Notes: generated by a model from the sequence alone, not told the origin. DNA of 64,000 nucleotides from Leptobrachium leishanense (GCA_009667805.1 CM019072.1:38495519-38559518); one strand, 5' to 3'. Counted from the first letter of the stretch, positions 24,239 through 34,910 are shown. Numbers and translations are program-made.

Positions 24239-26385
24239 CGTATGCACCCTCACCGAGAGCGCCCCCCCCAATCTGTACCGTATGCACCCTCCCCCCCCAG
24301 ATCTGTACCACATGCACCCTCCCCGAGCCCCCCCTCCCCGGATCTGTACCATATGCACCCTCCCCGAGCCCCCCCTCCCCTGGATCTGTACCGTACGCAC
24401 CCTCCCCGAGCCCCCCCTCTGGATCTGTACCGTACGCACCCTCCCCGAGCCCCCCCTCCCCGGATCTGTACCGTATGCACCCTCCCCCCCCCAGATCTGT
24501 ACCGTATGCACCCTCCAAGAGCCCCCCCCCGCGGATCTGTACCGCATGCACCCTCCCCGAGCCCCTCCCCCCGGATCTGTACCGTATGCACCCTCCCCGG
24601 ATCTGTACCGTATGCACCCTCCCCGAGCCCCCCCCTCCCCGGATCTGTACCGTATGCACCCTCCCCGAGACCCCCCCTGGATCTGTACCGTATGCACCCT
24701 CCCCGAGCCCCCCCCCCCAGATCTGTACCGTATGCACCCTCCCCGAGCGCCCCCCCCCCCAGATCTGTACCGTATGCACCCTCCAAGAGCCCCCCCCCGC
24801 GGATCTGTACCGCATGCACCCTCCCCGAGCCCCTCCCCCCGGATCTGTACCGTATGCACCCTCCCCGAGCCCCCCCCCCCGGATCTGTACCGTATGCACT
24901 CTCCAAGAGCCCTGCCCGATCTGTACCGTATGCACTCTCCCCAAGAGCCCCCTCGGATCTGTACCGTATGCACCCTCCACAAGAGCCCCCCCCAGATCTG
25001 TACCGTATGCACCCTCCACAAGAGCCCCCCCAGATCTGTACCGTATGCACCCTCCCCAAGAGCCCCCCCCGATCTGTACCGTATGCACTCTCCCCAAGAG
25101 CCCCCTCGGATCTGTACCATATGCACCCTCCCCAAGAGCCCCCCCCGGATCTGTACCATATGCACCCTCCCCAAGAGGGATCTGTACCGTATGCACAATC
25201 CACAAGAGCCCCCCCCGGATCTGTACCGTATGCACCCTCCACAAGAGCCCCCCCCCGATCTGTACCATATGCACCCTCCACAAGAGCCCCCCCCCCATCT
25301 GTACCGTATGCACCCTCCACAAGAGCCCCCCCCCGATCTGTACCGTATGCACCCTCCCCAAGAGCCCCCCGGATCTGTACCGTATGCACCCTCCCCAAGA
25401 GCCCCCCCGGATCTGTATCGTATGCACCCTCCACAAGAGCCCCCTCGGATCTGTACCGTATGCACCCTCCACAAGAGCCCCCCCCCGATCTGTACCATAT
25501 GCACCCTCCACAAGAGCCCCCCCCCCATCTGTACCGTATGCACCCTCCACAAGAGCCCCCCCCCGATCTGTACCGTATGCACCCTCCACAAGAGCCCCCC
25601 CCGATCTGTACCATATGCACCCTCCACAAGAGCCCCCCCGGATCTGTACCGTATGCACCCTCCACAAGAGCCCCCCCCGGATCTGTATCGTATGCACCCT
25701 CCACAAGAGCCCCCCCCGGATCTGTATCGTATGCACCCTCCCCAGAGCCCCCCCGGATCTGTACCGTATGCACCCTCCACAAGAGCCCCCCCCCGATCTG
25801 TACCGTATGCACCCTCCACAAGAGCCCCCCCGGATCTGTACCGTATGCACCCTCCACAAGAGCCCCCCCGGGTCTGTACCGTATGCACCCTCCCCAGAGC
25901 CCCCCCCGGATCTGTACCGTATGCACCCTCCCCAGAGCCCCCCCCGGATCTGTACCGTATGCACCCTCCACAAGAGCCCCCCCGGATCTGTATCGTATGC
26001 ACCCTCCACAAGAGCCCCCCCGGATCTGTATCGTATGCACCCTCCCCAGAGCCCCCCCCGGATCTGTACCGTATGCACCCTCCACAAGAGCCCCCCCCCG
26101 ATCTGTACCGTATGCACCCTCCACAAGAGCCCCCCCGGATCTGTACCGTATGCACCCTCCACAAGAGCCCCCCGGGTCTGTACCGTATGCACCCTCCCCA
26201 GAGCCCCCCCCGGATCTGTACCGTATGCACCCTCCCCAGAGCCCCCCCGGATCTGTACCGTATGCACCCTCCACAAGAGCCCCCCCGGATCTGTACCGTA
26301 TGCACCCTCCACAAGAGCCCCTCCGGATCTGTACCGTATGCACCCTCCACAAGAGCCCCCCCGGATCTGTACCATAATCCTCCAA
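24239..26385. repeat. 2.1-kb minisatellite of about 35-39 bp units in atp6v0d1 intron 1
   Basis: About 60 units contain GATCTGTACCGTATGCACCC, then TCCACAAGAG or TCCCCGAG, then a run of 6 to 10 C. Units with CCCGAG dominate the left third; units with ACAAGAG or CCAAGAG dominate the rest. Diverged units continue to about 26490, so the array approaches the exon 1 donor within about 80 bp. The strand transcribed into atp6v0d1 pre-mRNA is G-rich. Open frames of 640-750 residues on both strands are by-products. Confidence 0.95.
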
Positions 26386-26567
26386 ATCAGCTAATTTGAA
26401 CTATAACCTACCAGAGCCCCCTGAACTGTATACCCCACCTCCCAAGAGACCCCAATAAATATCCTACGGCCCCCCCCAATCTATACCTTAACCCTATGAG
26501 ACAATATCCAGTAATATTACATATAGTAACCCATTGCAGTTATACGGATCATAGCTCCATCACTCAC

Positions 26568-26697
26568 CCTCCAGGGTCTCGCACTGGACCAGGTTCAGAT
26601 AATCTCCCTGAGACAAGATGCCGGCCTTGAATCCGCGGACCAGCCCTTCTAGGTAGCCGTTGTCTACATTGAAATACAGCTCGGAAAATGACGTCAT
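26568..26697 (-). CDS. atp6v0d1: V-ATPase V0 subunit d1, first coding exon
   Basis: Subunit d1 caps the membrane c-ring of the vacuolar proton pump and couples it to the central stalk. The exon encodes 43 codons plus one base. Residues 6-22 read [17 protein letters not shown] and 32-43 [12 protein letters not shown], which match the start of mammalian d1. NVDNGY and LSQ.DYLNL favour d1 over the d2 paralogue. The donor is G|GTGAGT at 26567, phase 1; in mammals the next codon is Asp (GAY), which a G in this position allows. The start at 26697 is chosen by homology; an in-frame ATG at 26748 would add 17 residues. Further exons are not in the window, so intron 1 exceeds 26 kb. agrp lies upstream on the same strand, as in mammals. 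Confidence 0.95.
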
Positions 26698-27030
26698 GAT
26701 AGCGGTAGGACCGATGTCCAAAAGGAGGACGGTGTAAGCCGAAAGCAAAAGGTGGGTGACGCTACAGCCTCGGCCGCGGGAGCCCCCAGGATGTCGAATT
26801 GATATGGATGAAGAGATCAGGTGACCGGAGAATCACCAATCACGTGACATGTTCCTTGCCACCGAAACCGGTAGTGGCTGTGCGACGGAAAGTGACCAAT
26901 CAGCGACAACCTTGCATTCAACGTCACAATGCCAGAACGAGGCTTGGTACGCAGTGGAAGCCCTCGAATGTTGCAAGAAGCTGTAAAATAAGTGTCATGT
27001 GACAATCATTTACCGATAGTCATGTGATAC
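26698..27030 (-). promoter_or_regulatory. atp6v0d1: Predicted atp6v0d1 promoter with E-boxes and CCAAT boxes
   Basis: No TATA box is evident. Two CCAATCA motifs (26836-26842 and 26896-26902) and three E-box palindromes lie above the start codon: ATCACGTGAC (26839-26848), GTCATGTGAC (26994-27003) and GTCATGTGAT (27019-27028). The first matches 9 of 10 bases of the CLEAR site GTCACGTGAC, through which TFEB/TFE3 drive lysosomal and V-ATPase genes; TCATGTGA is the M-box form used by MITF-family factors. Function is inferred from motifs only. The transcription start is not fixed. Confidence 0.6.
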
Positions 27031-27540
27031 GCAAACATGGGCCCATATAAACACGTAGCCGATATACTGTATTTTATATATAAATATAATGTATATTTAT
27101 ATTATTATTTTCTGTTATGCGGCATGTATATTCTAGTTTTACACTAACATTGGTAAACTCTGCTTCTATAACCTGACAACCTGTAGAGACAACCTGTAGA
27201 GCAGGGGCTAGAAACCTTATCCCTTCAGATCATGTTTCCCTACATTTCATATGAGGTTCAGCCAAAGTAATGAGTGGCAGAGCATTATGGGAGATGTAGT
27301 TCTAAAATTAAGGTGACAAGATTTTTATCCTGGACATTTTTTTATTGACAAATGGTAAGAACAAACGTATTAGCATATTTTCCTCAAATTGCAGTGTAAT
27401 TGGTATGTGGAGTGACCATATGACATGTATATACGGTATTTCACACATGAGGTGTGTATGGAAGCAGTTCCAGCTAAAAAACTGAAGATCAATGTGTGAT
27501 TAGATCATAGGATTAATACATAGAGAACTTAAGTGAAGGA
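27031..27540. other. Intergenic DNA with a short dispersed repeat
   Basis: Around 27205-27305 is a frog-type dispersed repeat (GCAGGGGCTAG ... GCATTATGGGAGATGTAGTT); a related fragment lies at 62465-62580. No gene seen. Confidence 0.5.
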
Positions 27541-28270
27541 CATTATACAGAAAGCAATGTGCAGTGCACCATATGAAGAGCAGAGGATACAGAGTGCTAT
27601 GTGCAGAGCATAAAAGGAAGCACAGAATACAGAGAACTATATGCAGAGCACACAATATAGAGCTATATGCAGAGCACACAATTTAGAGCTATATGCAGAG
27701 CAAAGAATACAGAGAGAATGTGCAGAGTGTAGTATGCAGAGCACAAAATACAGAGAGAATGGACAGAGCAAAGCATGCAGAGCATAAATACAGAGAGAAT
27801 GTGCAGAGTAAAGTATGCAGAGCACAAAATACAGAGAGAATGGACAGAGCAAAGCATACAGAGCATAAATACAGAGAGCTATATGCTGAGCACAGAATAT
27901 AGAATGTGCAGAACAATGTATGCAGAGCACAAAATACAGAGCGCTATATGCAGAGCACAAAATACAAAGAACTATATGCAGAGCACAGAATACAGAGAGC
28001 TACAGTAAATGCAGAGCACAAAATACAAAGAACTATATGCAGAGCACAGAATACAGAGAGAATGTGCAGAACAAAATATGCAGAGAACAGAATACAAAGA
28101 GCTATACGCAGAGCACAAAATACAGAGAAAATGTGCAGATCAAAGTATGCAGAGTAAAAATACAGAAAATTACATGCAGAGCACATAATACAGTGAGCAA
28201 TCTGCAGAGCATAGTATACACAGAGCACAATATACAGAAAGCAATACACAGAGCGCTTCATACATAGAGC
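27541..28270. repeat. Degenerate tandem repeat with ATGCAGAGCACA units
   Basis: Alternating blocks TATGCAGAGCACAAAATACA and GAGAATGTGCAGAGCAAAG recur about 20 times with drift. The array is interrupted at CATAGAGC (28263-28270) by stacked hAT insertions and resumes briefly at 33827. Confidence 0.85.
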
Positions 28271-28649
28271 CCAGGGCCAGCCCGACAATGGTGCAGAGTG
28301 GAGCAACGGCGCCAGGCGGCAGATATTCGGGGGCAGCAAATTTCTGCCACCGGCGCCGCTGCTGCGCTCTGCACTATTTTTTTTGCGGCGCAGCGGCAGA
28401 TCCTGCGGCCGCCGTGTTCGTTCCTTGAACGAGCGGCAGGCTGCATGAGTATCTGCCGCTCACATGAGATCCATCCTCCAGCCTGCCGCGAACGAGATCA
28501 CGTGAACTCCGCGATCTCACGAGATATCGCGGCAGGCTGGAGGGTGGATCCCAGGCGAGCAGCAGATACTCATGCAGGCTGCTGCTCGTTGAAGGAAGGA
28601 ACGTGGCGGCCACACGATCTGCCCCTTGGAGGGGCCTGGCAGAGGTGAG

Positions 28650-28757
28650 CCTTGGGGCAAATATATCCATGAGTGAGCCTGGGGCAAATATATACATGAC
28701 TGAGCCTGGGGGCAAATATATCCATGACTGAGCCTGAGGGCAAATATATCCATGAGT
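28650..28757. repeat. 28-bp minisatellite, left remnant
   Basis: About four units of GCAAATATATCCATGAGTGA plus CCTGGGG. The array is split by the foldback insertion and continues at 30853. Confidence 0.9.
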
Positions 28758-30852
28758 GATAAACAAGAGATGGTGCAGCGCCACACAACATGCATCCACC
28801 ACCAGAATGCCCAGATAGCCAACCACAGGATATAGTGGTTTCCCCTATACCATTACACACAATAATGAAAGAGATAACCTGGATCGGCGCAAATGTTGCT
28901 CTCTGGGGTTCTGGAGCCTCGCATATGTATATATAAAAAAAGGAGACAATAATAGTGCTATACTGATATATGCAATAATTTTAGATGTATATAATATGTA
29001 TCCCACTCACAAGTGTAGAGCCGTAACACTGGCTCTGAGTGGGTCCAGACGTGCGGGTAATTTATCTTCAATTTCTCAGGTGACCCCCACCTTACAGCAA
29101 ATTTTCTATCCAAATTTATGCAGTGGAGAGAAGAAAAAAGAAAATCCTTGTGCAGATCCACAAACAAAGGTCACGATGTTATACACAGATGGAATCGTAC
29201 TCACATTCTGGGGAGCTCACATAGCTCGTGGATGTATGCCCATAGGTTTTTTTAGGTAGGGAAAAAACCCAGAGGAAAAACCGCCAATGATCCAGGAAAC
29301 AGCAAAGCAGAAACAGGATTGGAAATGGAAAAAATTAACCCCTAATTGGGAGTATATTATAATAAATTTTAGGCAAATATTTTTAGATTGTAATAAATAA
29401 GCTTTGATAATAAATTGAATAAATTATCATTGCACTATTTGAACACTTTAGAAATTAATTATAATGTTTATTTCACCCCTATAATTAAGGGAAGCTATAA
29501 ATGGCACATTTAAATATTTTACTATTCATAGATTTTCTAAAGAAAAAAAAAAAAGAAAAAAAAAAAAAAGAAAAAATTCTGCACTATCCTCATGATATTA
29601 GTATTGATGCACTGCCATCTGATAGGTGACCCTGTGGGGTGTATTATTAATTCATTTATTTATATAATGAAGGTGAATAGCTTTAGAATGTAAAATAAAA
29701 TAAAGCATTAATACACTATCTGAATACTTTAGAAAATTGATTATATTGCCTTTATCCTATAATTAAGGGAAGTCATAAACAGCACTTTCGAATATTTTAT
29801 TATCCATGAATTGTAAAAAGGTTTCCCTATACTATCTCCATATGTTATTTACATTGATGTACTGCCATCCGATAGGAGATCCTGCGGGACGTACTATTTT
29901 ATTCATTTATTTATATAATGCCAATTTCTTGAATTTTAATATATGTAATCCTTTGTTTTTGGGATATATCTGATGGAAAAGGGAGGTTTCTAACCCCAAA
30001 TCTCTGAAAATTGCGGGGAGGAGAAAGAAGAAAAAGACTCTGCATTCACTTTCACTTCCTGCCTGAGAACCGCTGACCGGAAGCACCAAAAAAAAAAAAA
30101 AAAAAAAAAATTAAAAAAAAAAAAAAAAAAAAAAATGTGTTTGGAACCCGGAAGTAAACTGAGCATGCGCAAAAATGGCGGCGCCCATTATCAGACGCTG
30201 AGGAAAATCGGAAGTTTTAATTAAAGCAGCAAACAGGACACATGGGGACAATTAAGGACACTCATAGACACTATAAAAGGGTCTACAAGCCCAGCACAAC
30301 CATTCCAGCTGATGAAGCCGCTATTTGTGCGGCGAAACGCGTTCTGGTGGTTATTTTAATCATGTTTTAAATAAATTTTATTTTTTTTCCATTTCCAATC
30401 CTGTTTCTGCTTTGCTGTTTCCTGGATCATTGGCGGTTTTTCCTCTGGGTTTTTTCCCTACCTAAAAAAACCTATGGGCATACATCCACGAGCTATGTGA
30501 GCTCCCCAGAATGTGAGTACGATTCCATCTGTGTATAACATCGTGACCTTTGTTTGTGGATCTGCACAAGGATTTTCTTTTTTCTTCTCTCCACTGCATA
30601 AATTTGGATAGAAAATTTGCTGTAAGGTGGGGGTCACCTGAGAAATTGAAGATAAATTACCCGCACGTCTGGACCCACTCAGAGCCAGTGTTACGGCTCT
30701 ACACTTGTGAGTGGGATACATATTATATACATCTAAAATTATTGCATATATCAGTATAGCACTATTATTGTCTCCTTTTTTTATATATACATATGCGAGG
30801 CTCCAGAACCCCAGAGAGCAACATTTGCGCCGATCCAGGTTATCTCTTTCAT
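28757..30852 (+). mobile_element. Foldback insertion, probably Penelope-like, in the minisatellite
   Basis: Arms of about 470 bp (28865-29336 and 30386-30852) are inverted copies with almost full identity. The left side has about 107 bp more (28758-28864). The insertion splits the 28-bp array; ATCCATGAGTGA occurs on both sides. The middle is AT-rich with a poly-A tract (30089-30140) and a hammerhead ribozyme (30298-30352). Inverted partial copies and hammerheads are known features of Penelope-like retroelements; no reverse transcriptase is present, so the class is inferred. Confidence 0.65.
30298..30352 (+). ncRNA. Hammerhead ribozyme, dimeric type I architecture
   Basis: Core CUGAUGA (30309-30315) and GAAA (30334-30337) flank stem II GCCGC/GCGGC with a 7-base loop. 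Stem III is the self-complementary ACGCGU (30337-30342), so full pairing needs two molecules, as in ribozymes of Penelope-like elements. The cleavage triplet would be GUU, cutting after 30343. Stem I pairs CCAG with CUGG and AACCA with UGGUU, leaving a UU bulge. One extra A sits between CUGAUGA and stem II. Activity is inferred from structure. Confidence 0.8.
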
Positions 30853-31263
30853 ATCCATGAGTGAGCCTGGGGGCAAATATATCCATGAGTGAGCCTGGGG
30901 GCAAATATATCCATGAGTGAGCCTGGGGGCAAATATATCCATGAGTGAGCCTGGGGGCAAATATATCCATGACTGAGTCTGAGGGCAAATATATCCATGA
31001 GTGAGCCTGGGGGCAAATATATCCATGAGTGAGCCTAGGGCAAATATATCCATGAGTGAGCCTGGGGGCAAATATATCCATCAGTGAGCCTGGGGGCAAA
31101 TATATCCATGAGTGAGCCTAGGGCAAATATTTCCATGAGTGAGCCTGGGGGCAAATATATCCATCAGTGAGCCTGGAGGCAAATATATCCATCAGTGAGC
31201 CTGGGGGGCAAATATATCCATGTGTGAGCCTGGGGGCAAATATATCCATGAGTGAGCCTGGGT
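30853..31263. repeat. 28-bp minisatellite, right part
   Basis: About 14 units of GCAAATATATCCATGAGTGA plus CCTGGGGG. The core resembles the minisatellites inside the MITEs at 6929 and 12078. Confidence 0.95.
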
Positions 31264-31497
31264 ATGTGACACTGGGCACTGCTGGGTATGTGACGCTGGG
31301 CTCTACTGGGCATGTGAAGCTGGGCACTGCTGGGTATGTGACGCTGGGCACTGCTGGGTATGTGACACTGGGCACTGCTGGGTATGAGATGCTGGGCACT
31401 GCCGGGTATGTGATGCTGGGCACTGCCGGGTATGTGATGCTGGGCACTGCTGGGTATGTGACACTGGGCAGTGCTGGGTATGTGACGCTGGGCTCAG
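31264..31497. repeat. 24-bp minisatellite
   Basis: About ten units of TGGGTATGTGACGCTGGGCA plus CTGC adjoin the 28-bp array. Confidence 0.95.
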
Positions 31498-32127
31498 TTA
31501 TATACACCTCACATTACTGTATCACAGAGCTCCACAGCAATAAAATGTACGGTGTGTATGAGTGTTTGAATTTTATTGCTGTGGCGCACTGTGATACGCT
31601 CATACACACTGCATGTTTTTTTGTGGGGGGGGCAGCATTTCCATCTTTCGCTCAAGGCAGCACAATGTCTTGGGCCGGCCCTGACAGAGCCAGTGGTGTA
31701 TTTAGGTTTTGTGCAGCCCTAGGCCTGACTAAACGCGTGCACCCCTTCATTTAAATTTGACACACCCCTTCCTGTCGAGATCACGCCTATTCCTGTTTAA
31801 CTCACTCTAATGTGAGGTGTGTATGAGGGTATCACAGCACCACAGAAATAAAACTACTGTAATGTGCAGTGTGTGTGAACATACCAGAGTTTTACAACAA
31901 TAAAACCCAGAGAATTGTGCAATTATGAACAAAGCAGAGCTCCACAGCCATAAAACCCAGAGAAATGTGCAATTATTAAGGTAGCAGAACTCCACAGCCA
32001 TAAAACCAAAAGAAATGTGCAGTTATTAAGGAAACAGGGCTCCACAGCCATAAAACTCAGAGAAATGTGCAGTTATTAAGGTAGCAGGGCTCCACAGCCA
32101 TAAAACCCAGAAATGTGCAATTACTTA

Positions 32128-32538
32128 GGCTGGGGTCAGACTAACGCATTTTTAACGTGCGTTTAGGCGCACTTAATCACGGTAGCAGCAAATGACGGCC
32201 AATATACGAAGTACGGCCGCACGAAAGTCCGGCCGCACAACGCAAGTGGTACATGAACGCATTTTTTCGAGAACGCAGAACCGCTAGTACTGACGTACAG
32301 AGTGCGCTGCGGCGACATAGCGGCGTGTGTGCGTGATTAGGAGATGTCAGACGCTGCTAATGTCCAGCCTACATAACGTCCAGACGCAAAAAGGGTTTTA
32401 TTGAGGATCCGTAAAAAATCACGCACGAAAATGTGCGTCGTCTGACCGTTTTCGCGCAATCCGTGAAAAAATATGTCAATGCGTTCGGACGCACTTTTTG
32501 ACGGTCGCTGCAAATAATGCGTTCGTTTGACCATAGCC
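32128..32538. mobile_element. Harbinger-like MITE, copy 2
   Basis: Ends GGCTGGGGTCAGACTAACGC and GTTTGACCATAGCC, flanked by TTA and TAA. Inserted in the ACTAAGG site of the 50-bp satellite. Confidence 0.85.
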
Positions 32539-32739
32539 TAAGGTAGCAGGGCTCCACAGCAATAAAACCCAGAGAAATGTGCAATTACTAAGGTAGCAGG
32601 GCTCCACAGCAATAAAACCCAGAGAAATGTGCAATTACTAAGGTAGCAGGGCTCCACAGCAATAAAACCCAGAGAAATGTGCAATTACTAAGGTAGCAGA
32701 GCTCCACAGCCATAAAACCCAGAAATGTGCAATTACTTA

Positions 32740-33150
32740 GGCTGGGGTCAGACTAACGCATTTTTAACGTGCGTTTAGGCGCACTTAATCACGGTAGCAG
32801 CAAATGACGGCCAATATACGATGTACGGCCGCACGAAAGTCTGGCCGCACAACGCAAGTGGTACATGAACGCATTTTTTCGAGAACGCAGAACCGCTAGT
32901 ACTGACGTACAGAGTGCGCTGCGGCGACATAGCGGCGTGTGTGCGTGATTAGGAGATGTCAGACGCTGCTAATGTCCAGCCTACATAACGTCCAGACGCA
33001 AAAAGGGTTTTATTGAGGATCCGTAAAAAATCACGCACGAAAATGTGCGTCGTCTGACCGTTTTCGCGCAATCCGTGAAAAAATATGTCAATGCGTTCGG
33101 ACGCACTTTTTGACGGTCGCTGCAAATAATGCGTTCGTTTGACCATAGCC
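32740..33150. mobile_element. Harbinger-like MITE, copy 3 (tandem duplicate of copy 2)
   Basis: It is almost identical to copy 2, including interior and flanks, with a constant offset of 612 bp. The satellite and MITE were therefore duplicated together rather than inserted twice. Confidence 0.9.
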
Positions 33151-34291
33151 TAAGGTAGCAGGGCTCCACAGCAATAAAACCCAGAGAAATGTGCAATTAC
33201 TAAGGTAGCAGGGCTCCACAGCAATAAAACCCAGAGAAATGTGCAATTACTAAGGTAGCAGGGCTCCACAGCAATAAAACCCAGAGAAATGTGCAATTAC
33301 TAAGGTAGCAGAGCTCCACAGCCATAAAACCAAGAGAAATGTGCAGTTATTAAGGAAGCAGGGCTCCACAGCCATATAACAGTTTTATTAGTCACATGGT
33401 GGGTCTTCACTCACTCACCACCATCAACTGTAAAACTCTGTCCCCTCTGGGCTCGGCTCCTTCACTCAGGCAGGCTGGCTTGGATGCTGCAGGCTCTGAC
33501 TGCGCCCATCCTAGGGCCTCCACTCTGCCGCTACTTATCACGTGACGTGATGTCACATGGAAGAGGGGGGCAGTGCCAAGGCAGCGTGTCGCACTGGAGC
33601 TTTCGTTTGAGACACGCATGCTACGAATAGAATGTGGGAGGCACTTTCGGACTGCGCGTAGCCGCGCATTGCAATACTGGGTAGTCCAGAGCTTTAAAGA
33701 AACGGCGGCCGCAGGTATCAGTGAGCAGTCAGCTGGCCTTTTTTCGTGTGGAGGGAGACTTTTTTTGCCGCCCCCGGATAGTGCCGCAAAAGTGCCGCCC
33801 TAGGCCTAGGCCAGAATCCATCACTGCATAGAGCATGTTATACACAGACAGGGCCGGCCTTAGGCCTTTGGGCGCCCCGTGCAAGAAATCTTCACAGCGC
33901 CCCACAGTAGCCACACACCCTACCATGACCACACCCCTTTATCCAATACCTCCCATTCTTAACCCCCAAAAATTCAGATTAGCAAGTATGATGAAATAAA
34001 ACTTTTTGGGCTAGATTACGTACTGAATGCTATGTAAGCATTAACGCTGGGGAAAGGGACTTTACTGCATGCCCCCATATTACATTCCTAAAGCTAAACC
34101 CCTTAAAGATCTGGTAGCACTTCGGGGTTTGCGCTAGATTGCGCAAAATTACTGTACTTTGCGCATCCTATACTTAACCTGGGAAATGCAATCAGTAATT
34201 AGTGTTAGGATAAGTAAGGTATTACAAAGCTCTAGCGCTAATTACTGCACTGATGGTTAAAGAAAATTTTAGCTACTCCTAAAAGCTGGGG

Positions 34292-34910
34292 TTAAAGGAA
34301 CACTCCACTCAAAAATCACCCCCTCCCCGTTTTTCTATCCTAATCTATCCCTATTCCCTTAACTAATCGTTAGGGTGGGGTTTTTTTTGTGTAACTGTAA
34401 TACTTACCCTAAAATCCACTTGTTTCCAGCGGCGTCTTTTTTTTTTTTATATACTCACCTCCCTCCTCTTCCGCTCCCGTCCTTCTTGCATTGTTCTTGC
34501 CTTCTGGTTTATGTGAGAAGCGCGCATGCGCGCCTGTCACGTAAGCCAGCCAATCGGCAGGCTTCCTCCCGGCTCCCTCTGAGGATTAGTGTTGCGCACA
34601 AGAGGATGCGCGCAACACTAACCCTCAGCCGCTGCCGCCAGTTACTGCGGCGAGTTGGAGACGTCATTGCGCTGAAAGCGCGATGACGTCTCCTACTCGC
34701 CAAAAGTCGGCAGAAGCGGGAAATCTGAATCCCGCTCTGCTGACTGACAGCTGGGAGGGCGGAGTAAACTCCTCCGCCTCTCTCAGCTGTTTTCAGCTTT
34801 TTCAGCTGAACTGCTGAGCAGAGGGAGGGGAGACAGAGGGCGGCATACTCTGGGCATCATGACCACCTAAAAAAGCTTAGGTGGTCATGTTGCCTAGAGT
34901 ATCCCTTTAA
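34292..34910. mobile_element. T2-type MITE, copy 2
   Basis: Begins TTAAAGGAACACTCCAC and ends CTAGAGTATCCCTTTAA. The content is the reverse of the 21786-22401 copy, including the GACGTC palindrome at 34660-34700 and GTTGCGCACA blocks. Confidence 0.85.

Larger units (their letters stand above)
28272..31683. mobile_element. hAT-like element with CAGGGCC termini
   Basis: Left end CAGGGCCAGCCCGACA, right end TGTCTTGGGCCGGCCCTG. The flanking 8-mers ATAGAGCC (28264-28271) and ACAGAGCC (31684-31691) match at 7 of 8 positions. Inside are a 28-bp minisatellite, a 24-bp minisatellite and a foldback insertion. No transposase was seen. Confidence 0.8.
31801..33380. repeat. 50-bp satellite (GCAATAAAACCCAGAG units)
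   Basis: Units contain GCAATAAAACCCAGAGAAAT, GTGCAATTACTAAGG and TAGCAGGGCTCCACA. The array is interrupted by two MITE copies 612 bp apart. Related units in either orientation recur at 35110-35320 and 36190-37090. Confidence 0.9.
31691..33826. mobile_element. hAT-like element with CAGTG termini
   Basis: Left end CAGTGGTGTATTTAGG, right end CCAGAATCCATCACTG with CCTAGGCC nearby on both sides. The target 8-mer CATAGAGC remains intact at 33827-33834 and at 28263-28270, left of the younger element at 28272. It contains a 50-bp satellite and two Harbinger-like MITEs. Confidence 0.7.

Noticed and set aside
24086..26399. Open frames of 640-754 residues on both strands, resembling a large repetitive protein
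   Set aside because: They run through a 35-39-bp minisatellite whose unit lacks stops in most frames; overlapping long frames occur on both strands and no start context, splice site or domain supports them.
1..26560. Search for further atp6v0d1 exons (second exon should begin with Asp-Leu-Lys)
   Set aside because: No minus-strand stretch with the expected protein and splice sites was seen by eye; the whole region appears to be intron 1. A translated search with d1 protein would settle it.
29990..30172. Phenylalanine-rich small frame on the minus strand
   Set aside because: It is the translation of a poly-A tract.
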